DNA from: Gp6-AA40 sp963772955
GTDB lineage: Bacteria; Acidobacteriota; Vicinamibacteria; Vicinamibacterales; UBA2999
DNA: 64,000 nucleotides
Reading direction: 5' to 3'
NCBI GenBank assembly: GCA_963772955.1
Contig: CAVYZF010000006.1
Location: 104,264 to 168,263 of the forward strand
This document shows positions 45,518 through 54,496 of the stretch, piece by piece. The notes beneath the pieces are model-generated. The model ran no database searches. It had not been told where the DNA came from and saw only the letters and a program-made list of their open reading frames with translations. Each line of letters begins with the position of its first letter. The stretch's first letter is position 1. Made by a program: the position numbers and the translations under genes.

Positions 45518-46018
45518 CTACTGCGCCGGCGATGCGTCGACGGCGATGGACCCCGTTGCCATTGAGAGATTCTGGGCAAACGCTCCTCGGTAGAGCTCAT
45601 AGAGAGCCTGACGCTCCTCAGGGTAGGCGTCATAGAGCGTCTTCATGATCGTGTAGTCGGCTCCACTCACGACCGGATGAACGATGTGCACATACGCAAC
45701 GTTGCCATCCGGTAGCGGCTTGGAGATCCGCATTACCTTCCAGCCGGCAGCCTGCTGGCGTCGTTGAGGATCTTCCGACTTCAGGAGCGCCTGGTGCAGC
45801 CTTTTCATGATCTGCTCGAAGTCGGCAGTCTTGTCCGGCTTGATCGCCACTGTCCACAGGGCCGTGTCGCCGTCGAATGTCAGCTTCTGATGAGCGGCGG
45901 GGGACTGGGCAGCCATATTGGCGACCCACGCGGGAGCAGCGATGCATGTCATCAGGAGCACTATCGCCGTTGCCGATCGTGTTGTCAGTAGAGTCACAGT
46001 AAGCCTCCAAGTCGTCAA
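45518..46018 (-). CDS. Secreted protein of unknown function
   Basis: A 166-residue protein with a signal peptide (SATAIVLLMTCIAAPAWVANMAAQ). The mature part is a mixed alpha/beta domain (LWTVAIKPDKTADFEQIMKRLHQAL, GWKVMRISKPLPDGNVAYVHIVHPV, DYTIMKTLYDAYPEERQALYELYRG). The strand-helix pattern resembles a ferredoxin-like/ABM-type fold, but no family is recognised with confidence. It is convergent with the otsA gene and divergent from the histidine kinase that starts at 46148. Confidence 0.65.
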   Translation of the reverse strand: MTTWRLTVTLLTTRSATAIVLLMTCIAAPAWVANMAAQSPAAHQKLTFDGDTALWTVAIKPDKTADFEQIMKRLHQALLKSEDPQRRQQAAGWKVMRISKPLPDGNVAYVHIVHPVVSGADYTIMKTLYDAYPEERQALYELYRGAFAQNLSMATGSIAVDASPAQ

Positions 46019-46147
46019 TACAGCACCATAACCCGCGGGTGCCGCCTCCGCGTATCCCCCAAGGTCGGTATTTCATGGCATGGCGAGTCTGTAGGCAGTG
46101 GCGACGCTGTCGCCGGAAGGCAGCTTCCGCGTTAGGATGCACGTGTG

Positions 46148-47581
46148 ATGCGGAAGTGGTCCGGTGAAGGGTTGACGATCCGAGCCGCGCTACTCGCGGG
46201 CTTCGGCTTGATGCTGGGACTGTGGTTCTTCGCCGGCTACCAGGTCACGTTGCGGATGCAGGCGGCGCAACGCGACGGTGTCGCGGCGAGTGTCCGCTAT
46301 CAGCAGGCGCAGGAGATGTTGGCTGCGGTGCGAACCCAGGTCCTCGTCGCGTCAGTGCTGGTACGCGATGCCCTGCTCAATCCAGGGGCGCGCTCAGTCG
46401 AATCCGATCGACAGGAAATTCAGCGAGTCTACGAAGCGATCGACCGCCAACTCGCCAGCTACGTCCCCTTCGTCGGCTCGCCTTCCGAGCGCGAGCGTAT
46501 CGGGCGTCTTCGCGACGAGATCCGCGAATTCCGTCACGCAACGGACGAAGTACTTGCGACCGACAGCACAGGATGGCCCCGCAACGCGGGGGCGTTGATG
46601 CGACGGTTCATGCCGAGGCGAGAGGCCGCCATTCGGATATCCGAGGAAGTGCAGGCGCTGAACCGCGCGGCGTTCATCGGGCAACAGCGAACCGTCACCG
46701 CGATGCAGTCCGACATGCAGCGGCAAGTCTGGACCGTGTTCGGATTAGCCCTGGCCATCAGCCTGGCGATCGGATGGCTCGCATTCCAGCACAGCGCGCG
46801 CCTCGAGCGGCGGCTCACCGAACAACGCGCGCGCGAGGAGCAGATTGCGATCGATTTGCAACGATTGTCCGCTCGACAGGTGCACGCCCAGGAGGAGGAG
46901 CAGCGGCGGATTGCGCGCGAACTCCACGACGAGGTCGGACAGATGCTGAGCGCCGTCAAGATGGAGCTGGCTGTCGCTGCACGAAAGGTCGAGCGGACGG
47001 GCGGGGGCACCAATCTGTTGTCTGACGCGCAGTCCAGCGTCGACATCGCCCTGCGCAGTGTCCGTGATCTCTCCTATTTGCTGCATCCGTCGGCGCTCGA
47101 CGATCTCGGGCTGGTAGCGGCCCTCGAGTCCCATCTCGCTGACTGTGGAAGACGGTATGGCATCGCCGTCGACTTCAGTCACGACGGGATGGACGGTCGC
47201 CATGATGAGGAGACGGAACGCGCCCTGTATCGCATCGTTCAAGAAGCGCTCACGAATATCGCCAGGCATGCCCACGCCCGTACGGCTCGGGTGCATTTGA
47301 GCGGAGACGCGGCCACGTGTCGTGTGGTGATCGAAGACGATGGCGTCGGCTTCGATGTCACGGACGCAGAACGACCAGGCCGACGGCGCGGCCTTGGCCT
47401 GCTGGGTATTCGCGAGCGCGTATCACAATTACACGGGACAGTGAGGATCGAGAGTCGCGATCACGGCGGAACGCGGATAGAGGTGGAAGTGCCGAATCGG
47501 GATCCGGTCGCTGCCAGCGAGGATGTGCCCGACGTGGAGTCCAGCCTGGTTACGCATACGCCGGAGGTTGGTCATGGGTGA
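46148..47581 (+). CDS. NarX-type membrane histidine kinase 2
   Basis: A 477-residue kinase with a transmembrane helix (AALLAGFGLMLGLWFFAGY), a helical periplasmic sensor like that of kinase 1, a second helix (VFGLALAISLAIGWLAF), a HisKA_3 motif (RRIARELHDEVGQMLSAVKMEL) and an HATPase_c domain (IVQEALTNIARHAHAR, EDDGVGFDV, RGLGLLGIRERV). The two kinases share the same layout and are probably paralogues. The stop overlaps the start of the response-regulator gene by 8 bases. It starts at a GTG or at the following ATG. Confidence 0.9.
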   Translation: MRKWSGEGLTIRAALLAGFGLMLGLWFFAGYQVTLRMQAAQRDGVAASVRYQQAQEMLAAVRTQVLVASVLVRDALLNPGARSVESDRQEIQRVYEAIDRQLASYVPFVGSPSERERIGRLRDEIREFRHATDEVLATDSTGWPRNAGALMRRFMPRREAAIRISEEVQALNRAAFIGQQRTVTAMQSDMQRQVWTVFGLALAISLAIGWLAFQHSARLERRLTEQRAREEQIAIDLQRLSARQVHAQEEEQRRIARELHDEVGQMLSAVKMELAVAARKVERTGGGTNLLSDAQSSVDIALRSVRDLSYLLHPSALDDLGLVAALESHLADCGRRYGIAVDFSHDGMDGRHDEETERALYRIVQEALTNIARHAHARTARVHLSGDAATCRVVIEDDGVGFDVTDAERPGRRRGLGLLGIRERVSQLHGTVRIESRDHGGTRIEVEVPNRDPVAASEDVPDVESSLVTHTPEVGHG

Positions 47582-48224
47582 ACTACGCGTGCTGCTCGGC
47601 GATGATCACACAGTGCTACGCCAGGGACTCCGAAAGATTCTCGAAGAACGACGTGACTGGCGCGTGGTTGCCGAAGCCGGAAATGGCCGTGACGCCGTCC
47701 GTGAGGCACTGGCACTCAACCCTGACGTGGCCGTCCTCGACATCGGCATGCCGCTGTTGAATGGGATCGAGGCCACGCGCCAGATCGCGCGTCGCGCGCC
47801 CTCGGTGCGGGTGCTGATTCTGAGCATGCACAGCGACCAGGCGTACGTGACTCAAGCCGTACAGGCGGGCGCGCGGGGGTATTTGCTCAAGGATTCGGCC
47901 GCCGCCGAACTCATCGAAGCCATTGCGGCGGTGTCTGCGGGGAAATCGTTCTTCAGTCCGGCCGTGGCGCAAGTGGTGTTTGACGACTACGTGCGCAGTT
48001 TGACGGACAAGGGCATTACGGATCCGTACGATTCGCTATCCGAGCGTGAGCGCGAGGTCTTGCAGTTGGTTGCGGAAGGACGCAGCAGCAAGGAGATCGC
48101 CGAGTTGCTCTCCATCAGTCCGGCAACCGTCGAAACACACCGCGCGCATCTCCTACAGAAGTTGCAGCTTCATAACACGGTCGAAGTCGTGCGGTATGCG
48201 ACCCGACGTGGAATTATTCAGTAA
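47574..48224 (+). CDS. NarL/FixJ-type response regulator 2
   Basis: A 216-residue regulator from the ATG at 47574, with GGAGG upstream inside the kinase gene. The receiver has the acidic pair at 10-11, phospho-acceptor Asp56 in VAVLDIGMP and YLLKDS; the LuxR-type output is LSEREREVLQLVAEGRSSKEIA and PATVETHRAHLLQKL. It is paired with the kinase upstream and resembles response regulator 1 throughout, consistent with duplication of the whole two-component unit. It could regulate the TonB receptor gene downstream. Confidence 0.9.
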   Translation: MGELRVLLGDDHTVLRQGLRKILEERRDWRVVAEAGNGRDAVREALALNPDVAVLDIGMPLLNGIEATRQIARRAPSVRVLILSMHSDQAYVTQAVQAGARGYLLKDSAAAELIEAIAAVSAGKSFFSPAVAQVVFDDYVRSLTDKGITDPYDSLSEREREVLQLVAEGRSSKEIAELLSISPATVETHRAHLLQKLQLHNTVEVVRYATRRGIIQ

Positions 48225-48439
48225 ACACCGTCGAGATTCTGACGTCGCTGTTTGATTCACCAGCGGGCTGGTATCGCAGAAGCCAGTCCTCGATACGGCA
48301 ACGCCTGCCCTCGAATTCCCCCCTCCTAGACGCCGAAAATACCGGGACTGCAGGATAGCTGCCGGGCTTGTTCCCTGACAGAGTGACGCCGCCCCGGCCA
48401 GGAGAGGCCGAGGCCTGTGAACTTTGTGTAAAGGCAGCG

Positions 48440-48511
48440 GCGAGTAGCGTCCTCATCGAAAAGGTCCGCACCGCAGTGACGGACGGACAGCTGTCGGGGC
48501 GTGCTTCGTGA
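48440..48511 (+). pseudogene. Fragment duplicating the N-terminal domain of the downstream TonB receptor
   Basis: The frame ending at the TGA at 48509 reads ASSVLIEKVRTAVTDGQLSG. The downstream receptor has ASSPALIEKVRSAVTDGSGQ at 48682-48735. The DNA is also alike (ATCGAAAAGGTCCG in both). It appears to be a remnant of a former receptor gene or a partial duplication, just upstream of the present start codon. Confidence 0.5.
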
Positions 48512-48528
48512 ATGCCAGGAGGATGAGG

Positions 48529-51500
48529 ATGTTCGAATACAGGGTTTTGGCAGCGGCCATCCGGTTGTCACTCGCTGCGGCGATAGTCGCGATCGTACCG
48601 GGGCTGGCATCGGCGCAGACCATTGCCGGCGTCGTCCGGGACGCGTCCGGTGGAGTGCTGCCTGGCGTGACGGTTGAGGCGTCAAGCCCGGCGCTGATCG
48701 AAAAGGTCCGGAGCGCCGTCACCGACGGGTCCGGCCAGTTCCGTCTGGACACCCTGGTCGCGGGCGTCTATTCCGTCACCTATGCCTTGCCCGGCTTCTC
48801 CACCGTCAAGCGGGACGGAGTACAGGTGCAGACCGGTGTGACGCTCACCCTCAACGCCGAACTGCGCCTCGGTGGACTCCAGGAAACGATCACCGTCACG
48901 GGTGAAACGCCCGTCGTGGACGTGCAGAACAGCACGCGCGTGCAGCAGGTGCTGAGCGACGAAGTGCTGGCCGCGCTGCCGGCGTCGCGCGGCTATGGGA
49001 ACCTCCTGGCCGTGTCCTCCGGCATCCAGTCCAATGGCACGCAGAGCGGCGGCACCAACCCCGGCATGATCTTCTTCACCTCGCGGGGCGGACGCAGCAA
49101 CGAAGGCACCGTGCAGATTGACGGCATGAACGTCGGCTCGGCGTTCAACGGGGGCGGTGTGGCCGGTTTTGGCTACGACACCGTCAACGCCCAGGAAGTG
49201 CAGCTCACCGTGGCGGGCGGGCTGGGCGAGGCCGATCGCGGCGGACCGCAGTTCAACATCGTGCCCAAGTCCGGCGGCAACAACTTTGCCGGCACCTTCT
49301 TCTCCAACCTGGCCGGCTCCTGGTCGCAGAGCAACAACGTGGACGACGAGCTGCGGTCGTTCGGCATCCCCAGCCCCACCAAGATCATCCGGAACTGGGA
49401 TACGAGCATCTCGGTGGGTGGGCCGATCAAGCGGGATCGGGTGTGGTTCTACGGCACGGCGCGGACGTTCGGCGAGTACACGGACATTGCCGGCCGCTTC
49501 GGGAACTTGAACGCGGGCAACCCGGCGCGGTGGGACTACATCGCCGACCAGAGCATCACGTCGCGGACCTCCAACAGCCGCAAGAGCGTCGCCGGCCGCG
49601 TCACGGTCCAACTCTCGGAGCGGAACAAGGTCAGTGCCTCCTTCGACAAGCAGTTCGTCTGCGCCGGCAGCACGTATACCGTGGAAGGGGAGGGGTGCCG
49701 CGTGCGCGGCGACGACTGGATGGGGGTGTACGGGTTCGGCACGTGGTCGCCAGAGTCCACGATGAGCCAGGACGGCCGGGATCACGTCATGCAGTTCTCC
49801 TACACGGCGCCGGTCACCAACAAGCTGCTGCTCGAAGCGGCCACCTCGCAGTTCCTGAGCAACTGGAACCCGACCTCGCCGGCCGGTGCCCTCAACCAGG
49901 AGCCGTTCATCCCGGTGCAAGAGCAGAGCATCGCGGGCGGCGTGCCCGTGCCCAACATGGTCTACCACGGCTACGCCGGGCTGAACAACAACTACCAGAC
50001 CCACAACGTGTGGCGGGCGTCGGCCTCGTACGTCACCGGCGCGCACAGCATGAAAGTGGGCTATCAAGGCGCGTACGAAGTGACCGACATCTTCGGCGAC
50101 TTCGCCGATCACGGGCTGCAGTACCGCTTCCTCGGCGGCGTGCCCAACCAGATCACGCAGCGCATCACGCCGTGGCGGCAGGCCAACCGCACGCGCTGGG
50201 ATGCCTTCTACGTGCAGGACCAGTGGACGCGCAACCGGCTCACGCTGCAGGGCGCACTGCGCTATGAAAAGGCATGGAGCTTCTTCCCAGAGGGACTGAA
50301 CGGCTTGCAGGGCGACAGCCGGTTCGGGGGCCCCAAGCGGACGCTGGCGAGTGCCGAGGGGGTCACTGGCTACCAGGACGTCGCGCCGCGCATGGGGCTG
50401 GCCTACGACGTGTTCGGCGACGGCAAGACGGCCATCAAGGCCAACCTGGCGAAGTACTGGCAGTATGCCGCCAACGACGGGGTGTACATCGGGACCAACC
50501 CGGCGGCGACCTTCGCGCAGACGGCCAACCGCTCGTGGAACGACGCCAACCGCGACTTCGTGCCCCAGTGTGACCTGAACGTCGCGGCGGGCGGCGGCGA
50601 GTGCGGTGGCTTGAGCAACGCTGCGTTCTTCGGGTTCCGGGACACCGGATCGGTGGCCAGCACGGCCACGGTCGTCAGCCCCGACCTGCTGAGCGGCTGG
50701 AACGTGCGGCCGTATGACTGGCAGTTCGCCGCGTCGGTGCAGCAGCAGGTGTTGCCCCGGATGTCAGTCGAGTTCGGCTACAGCCGCCGGTCGTGGGGCA
50801 ACTTCACCTTCACCGACAACCGGGCGATCGGGCCGGCGGACTTCGATCAGTACCGGTTCACGGTGCCGACGCACCCCGACCTGCCCACCAGCGGCCAGGC
50901 GTTGAGCTACCTGATGCTGAAGCCCACCGCGTTCGGCCGGGTGGACAACTACCTGGCGCCGGCCAGCGACTACGCCGACCCGACGTTCTACTGGCAGGGC
51001 GTCGAGATGACGGTGAATGCCCGCATGAACAACGGCCTGACGCTGCAGGGCGGCTTCACCACCGGCGGCGGTGTCCGCGACCTGTGCGAGGTGGCGGCGC
51101 AACTGCCGGAGCTCTATCAGGCCGGCGGGCTGCTGGCCAATCGGGACGTGGATGCGTGTCGCGTCGAGGAGCCGTGGCTGTGGGCGTGGCGCGGGCTGGC
51201 CAACTACGTCGTGCCGAAGATCGACGTGCAGGTCAGCGGCATCATGCGGTCGATGGCCAACGTCACGGCCACCAACGACCCGGCGTCGAACGGCCTGTCG
51301 CAGAGCGCCAACTACTTCGAGCCGGCGGCCAACATCGTCGCGCAGCTCGGGCGCCCCGTCGCGGGCAACGCGTCGCAGGTCACGCTCGACCTGGCGCGTC
51401 TCGGTGACGTCTACCCGTCGCGCATCAACAACGTGGACATGCGCGTCGCGAAGATCGTCCGCTTCGGTCGCTTCCGCGCCAACGTGGGCTTCGACCTCTA

Positions 51501-51630
51501 CAACCTGTTCAATGCCAACACGGGCACCGCGTTCAACCAGAACTTCGGGACCAACGGCGCCACGTGGCTGCGGCCCAACGCCATCCTGAACCCTCGGTAC
51601 GCGCGCTTCAACGCGACGGTGGATTTCTAG
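48529..51630 (+). CDS. TonB-dependent receptor 2 with carboxypeptidase-regulatory-like domain
   Basis: A 1,033-residue outer-membrane receptor from the ATG at 48529; AGGAGG lies 6 bases upstream. The signal peptide (AAAIRLSLAAAIVAIVPGLASA) is followed by the CarboxypepD_reg-like domain (TIAGVVRDASGGVLPGVTVEA), a plug (ITVTGETPVVDVQNSTRVQQV) and a long beta barrel that ends NPRYARFNATVDF. It has higher GC and more uniform codon use than its neighbours. The organisation matches the receptor at 36295, but the barrels differ. A strong terminator follows. Confidence 0.9.
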   Translation: MFEYRVLAAAIRLSLAAAIVAIVPGLASAQTIAGVVRDASGGVLPGVTVEASSPALIEKVRSAVTDGSGQFRLDTLVAGVYSVTYALPGFSTVKRDGVQVQTGVTLTLNAELRLGGLQETITVTGETPVVDVQNSTRVQQVLSDEVLAALPASRGYGNLLAVSSGIQSNGTQSGGTNPGMIFFTSRGGRSNEGTVQIDGMNVGSAFNGGGVAGFGYDTVNAQEVQLTVAGGLGEADRGGPQFNIVPKSGGNNFAGTFFSNLAGSWSQSNNVDDELRSFGIPSPTKIIRNWDTSISVGGPIKRDRVWFYGTARTFGEYTDIAGRFGNLNAGNPARWDYIADQSITSRTSNSRKSVAGRVTVQLSERNKVSASFDKQFVCAGSTYTVEGEGCRVRGDDWMGVYGFGTWSPESTMSQDGRDHVMQFSYTAPVTNKLLLEAATSQFLSNWNPTSPAGALNQEPFIPVQEQSIAGGVPVPNMVYHGYAGLNNNYQTHNVWRASASYVTGAHSMKVGYQGAYEVTDIFGDFADHGLQYRFLGGVPNQITQRITPWRQANRTRWDAFYVQDQWTRNRLTLQGALRYEKAWSFFPEGLNGLQGDSRFGGPKRTLASAEGVTGYQDVAPRMGLAYDVFGDGKTAIKANLAKYWQYAANDGVYIGTNPAATFAQTANRSWNDANRDFVPQCDLNVAAGGGECGGLSNAAFFGFRDTGSVASTATVVSPDLLSGWNVRPYDWQFAASVQQQVLPRMSVEFGYSRRSWGNFTFTDNRAIGPADFDQYRFTVPTHPDLPTSGQALSYLMLKPTAFGRVDNYLAPASDYADPTFYWQGVEMTVNARMNNGLTLQGGFTTGGGVRDLCEVAAQLPELYQAGGLLANRDVDACRVEEPWLWAWRGLANYVVPKIDVQVSGIMRSMANVTATNDPASNGLSQSANYFEPAANIVAQLGRPVAGNASQVTLDLARLGDVYPSRINNVDMRVAKIVRFGRFRANVGFDLYNLFNANTGTAFNQNFGTNGATWLRPNAILNPRYARFNATVDF

Positions 51631-51673
51631 AACGGTCGCGGGCCGCCGTCTACGGTCCCGTAGACGAAACTGA

Positions 51674-51707
51674 GGCGGGCCGGGAGAGAGTTCCCGGCCC
51701 GCCCTTT
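51674..51707 (+). terminator. Intrinsic terminator after TonB receptor 2
   Basis: A 12-bp perfect stem (GGCGGGCCGGGA / TCCCGGCCCGCC) with a 6-base loop is followed by CTTT, 43 bases after the receptor stop. It is the clearest terminator in the window. The following 360 bases to 52067 contain no recognisable gene. Confidence 0.8.
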
Positions 51708-52067
51708 CGGCAGCGCTCACAGCTCGCGCCCCGCGTCAGTAGGCAAGCAGAATTCAGCCGACTCTCGTGAGATCGAACGGATTGCTGGCAGTTAGGAGAA
51801 CGCGACTTCGGGCTCTCGGCCTCGGTGCCGCGACACTGACTCACGTCGCGATCCAGTCATGAGGTGTTTACAGGCAGGCAAGCGCTTCCCATTCTCGACC
51901 CAGCATCGACCCGCCGTTTCCCCTGTGGACAGGATGGACGTCGAGCCGACGCGGCAGTCTACTAGCTCGATGACGCCTGCCAGCCTTGGGCACGAGCGAC
52001 GGTCGGCCTAATGCAGTATTGGGGAGCGCGGAACAGGTGGCTCGCGAATCGGTCAGGTCGAGCAGTT

Positions 52068-52545
52068 ATGAGTTGGTCGAGAGGCACCGTGATTGGCATC
52101 GCCGCCCTGACCTGCGGCGTACGAGGAGTCGCAGCGACAGATATGTTTTCTTCTACGTCGGCTCGAGCTGATGTCGAAATGGGTGTGACGCAGTCAGCTC
52201 TGAAGATTGCGAAGATTCGGCTCGAATCTACTCCACAGGACGAGACGTCGGCCGTCCTCAGATTCGATATGTCAAACGCCGGCTCGGACACGGTCAGGGC
52301 AGTCGTCTTTCAGATTTCCCTGGTTGAGGACCTCTCGCGCGGAACGACAGATCGCTCCCGAGCGCGTCGTCGCCGGTCCGTTCACAATTGAAGCGAAATT
52401 TGATCTCGAGCCTGCCGACACGGCCGAGTACGAGGCGCTCTTGCGCAACCTTCCAACGGATTGCCGTTGTGCCCCTCGGATTCGTGTGCTCGCCGTGCGA
52501 TTCTTCGCGGACTCGGGCGCGCACCCTTCGTCGGTGTGGGACTGA
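52068..52545 (+). pseudogene. Frameshifted small secreted protein
   Basis: The frame from the ATG at 52068 encodes a signal peptide (SRGTVIGIAALTCGVRGVAA) and a beta-rich domain (LKIAKIRLESTPQDETSAVL, MSNAGSDTVRAVVFQISLVED). At about 52340 the reading moves to the next frame, where FTIEAKFDLEPADTAEYEAL and APRIRVLAVRFFADSG follow and stop at 52545. Both halves read as one immunoglobulin-like domain, so a single frameshift splits the gene. The family is not recognised. Confidence 0.5.
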
Positions 52546-52952
52546 CCTGAAAGCAGAGAACGTTCAGTCGATAGTAGAGAGTCTCCAAAAATGTGCCGGC
52601 TTCGAGCAGCGGAAGCATAGGCTGCCGAGCGGTGCTGATCACACGTGTGCGGCCGGACGTGACCTGCAACCAGTCGTGCAAATGGCGCTGATCGTCGTGC
52701 GCCATCGCGCCAGGCTCCTGCAAGATCAATGTTCCCGCCTGTTCTACAGGTGGCAGAACCAGACGTGCACCCGGACGCCACACCTGGATCGGGTCCGAGA
52801 TCTGGGACTCGAAGCGCCTCGACGACTCTCTTCGCTGACACGCGGCGCCCAATGAACAGCACGTTTGCGCGAGCCGTTCGAACCACGCGCCATTCTTCGT
52901 CGGTCAGTCCCTCAAGGAGTCGGCGAGTTAAGGCAGACCGTTTCGTCGTCAT
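52382..52952 (-). pseudogene. Frameshifted sigma-54-activator-like protein
   Basis: The minus strand from 52952 begins RLLEGLTDEEWRVVRTARAN with VLFIGRRVSAKRVVEALRVPDL. After a frame change near 52795 it continues IQVWRPGARLVLPPVEQAGT, LILQEPGAMAHDDQRHLHDWLQ, RTRVISTARQPMLPLLEAGTF and LETLYYRLNVLCFQV. This corresponds to a shortened sigma-54 interaction (AAA) domain in which Walker A is gone and the GAFTGA loop is absent. Related small acidobacterial proteins exist. The 3' end overlaps the plus-strand fragment and is uncertain. Confidence 0.55.
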
Positions 52953-53355
52953 TGGCTAGCTCCGAAACCTGCGCGAGCCGGCCCCACGTGCGCGGCTTGC
53001 GGCCACAGCCTGCCTCACAATGACGTCTGGTCCAATCCTGTCGAGTCCCTAGTTTCCGAGCCAGGAACCATTGAGCCCGTTCGTCGAGGCTCTCAGGTCT
53101 TTTTGTCGACGACCTCCGACTTCGACGGGAGAGACCGGCGGCGGTCGCCGTCGTACTCTCCCAACACTGGACCACAAAAGGAGATCGTGAGCGATGAATT
53201 TACAGGCGACGTCTGACCGCGCCTTCGAGAGCGGGAGACGGCCGATTGGCATAGAGCACTGGTGGACGGCGTCCTCGGCTTTTCGCGGCGAGACATTGTT
53301 CTCATGTGGTCTCGCTCTGGCGGTCTCAGTCGGAGATTCCATGCGTCGGCGTCTG
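52953..53355. other. Region without a convincing gene
   Basis: About 400 bases. A plus-strand frame 53194-53454 starts at an ATG with GGAG upstream (MNLQATSDRAFESGRRPIG), but it has no recognisable family and runs antisense to the end of the SpoIIAA-like gene. I do not consider it established. Confidence 0.3.
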
Positions 53356-53817
53356 TCACCGTTCGGCGCCGACGGCATACGTGTATCTCCGATGAGCATT
53401 GAATGGTTGCAGACGCACGAGGCCGAGTACAGCAAACATCCGGCGGAGCCGTAGGGTGTTATGGGCTTCGAGCCACGCGCGCGCCTGGTCGATTTCCGTG
53501 GGATGAAAGAATCGGACGCTCGCGGTCGTGAAGGGGCGACAGAAAACGCTCATCCCCTCCTGCCACTTGGTCTCGCCGACCAGCGCGAGCCGGTCGATAT
53601 CTGCGAAATGCCGCACGTCGAACTTCAGGTCCTCCCAGAGCGCGCCCGCGTTCCATCCATGGAAGTCGTGCATGATCACGAGCAGGCGGAGCTTGCCGAC
53701 GTCACGGATGCGGCGTTCGATGTCGGGGACGATGCGTGCGTAATCGTCGGCGACGAGCGTTCCGGTTAAACGGACTTCGAGGATCTGCGCGACTGATGTT
53801 TGCTGCAGGTCAATCAT
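53356..53817 (-). CDS. SpoIIAA-like (STAS-related) protein
   Basis: A 153-residue protein from the ATG at 53817, with GGAGGAAA upstream. Residues 1-120 match the SpoIIAA-like family: ILEVRLTGTLVADDYARIVP, LRLLVIMHDFHGWNAGALWEDLKFD, FADIDRLALVGETKWQEGMSVF and TEIDQARAWLEAH. The last 30 residues (LRLRRMFAVLGLVRL...) extend past the usual end. It is co-translated with the MarR gene (ATGA overlap) and under the same operator. The family's biochemical role is unknown. Confidence 0.8.
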   Translation of the reverse strand: MIDLQQTSVAQILEVRLTGTLVADDYARIVPDIERRIRDVGKLRLLVIMHDFHGWNAGALWEDLKFDVRHFADIDRLALVGETKWQEGMSVFCRPFTTASVRFFHPTEIDQARAWLEAHNTLRLRRMFAVLGLVRLQPFNAHRRYTYAVGAER

Positions 53818-54338
53818 GGTTTCCTCCTCCAGTCGAGGCGTTGCTGCGGCCGTCCTTCCGGCACGGCCACCGATGGATTCAAGTGGAAGGCGAGCCGCTC
53901 GAGCACGCGTGTCGTGGCGACTTGATCGCGGACAGTCACGCCAACGAGCGCGTCGGCCACAGCGGATTCGACAGTGCCGCGACGCATGGCATTGGCCCTG
54001 GCACCGTGCGTCGTCAACCGCAGGACGGCCCGTCGGCGATCGCGCGGATCGTCGGTGCGCTCGAGGAGCTGTTGCGTGACCAGCCGCTGAATTACGCCGG
54101 TGATGGTGCTGGGATGCACGTGGAGAACAGTGGCCAGATCGCCAGCCGACAAGCCAGGGAAGAGACCGACCACGCGAAGCACGAGCCGTTGGGGACCGGT
54201 GACACCCATCGCGACGCTCATGCGCTTCGACGTGCGTCCGAGGCCGTGCACGACGGCCCACAGCAGTCGCATGAACCGCAGCACGTCAGGGAGGGTCTTG
54301 GTTGCGATAGCGTCCGATACGCCCGCGTAGGATGGCAT
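53814..54338 (-). CDS. MarR-family transcriptional regulator
   Basis: A 174-residue regulator. The winged helix spans about 45-110: GVTGPQRLVLRVVGLFPGLS, AGDLATVLHVHPSTITGVIQRLV and LLERTDDPRDRRRAVLRLT, with the DxRxxR wing typical of the family. Dimerisation helices flank it. The start codon directly abuts a perfect inverted repeat, so it very likely represses itself and the SpoIIAA-like gene. The signal is unknown. Confidence 0.9.
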   Translation of the reverse strand: MPSYAGVSDAIATKTLPDVLRFMRLLWAVVHGLGRTSKRMSVAMGVTGPQRLVLRVVGLFPGLSAGDLATVLHVHPSTITGVIQRLVTQQLLERTDDPRDRRRAVLRLTTHGARANAMRRGTVESAVADALVGVTVRDQVATTRVLERLAFHLNPSVAVPEGRPQQRLDWRRKP

Positions 54339-54360
54339 ATTACTTTGACCTCAAAGTAAT
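54339..54360. promoter_or_regulatory. Perfect MarR-type operator
   Basis: ATTACTTTGA and TCAAAGTAAT form a perfect inverted repeat with a 2-base spacer, ending at the base before the MarR ATG. TTTGA-N2-TCAAA is a common MarR-family half-site arrangement. Its position implies a leaderless or very short-leader transcript, and the palindrome may also serve divergent transcription toward otsB. Confidence 0.75.
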
Positions 54361-54496
54361 TAATGCTAGCATGACAGGCAGGGCGCGCGATGCTTCGTCC
54401 CGCCTGAAATGCACTCAAGGGCGCGTACGTTGCTCGAGCAGCTGGCGGCGCGTCCGAGCGTCCACATGTCAAACGTCAAGACATCCAGAACCTAGC

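Noticed and set aside
53049..53435. Minus-strand ORF of 128 residues in the 53-kb region
   Set aside because: No ribosome binding site, no family, and composition is typical of a shadow frame.
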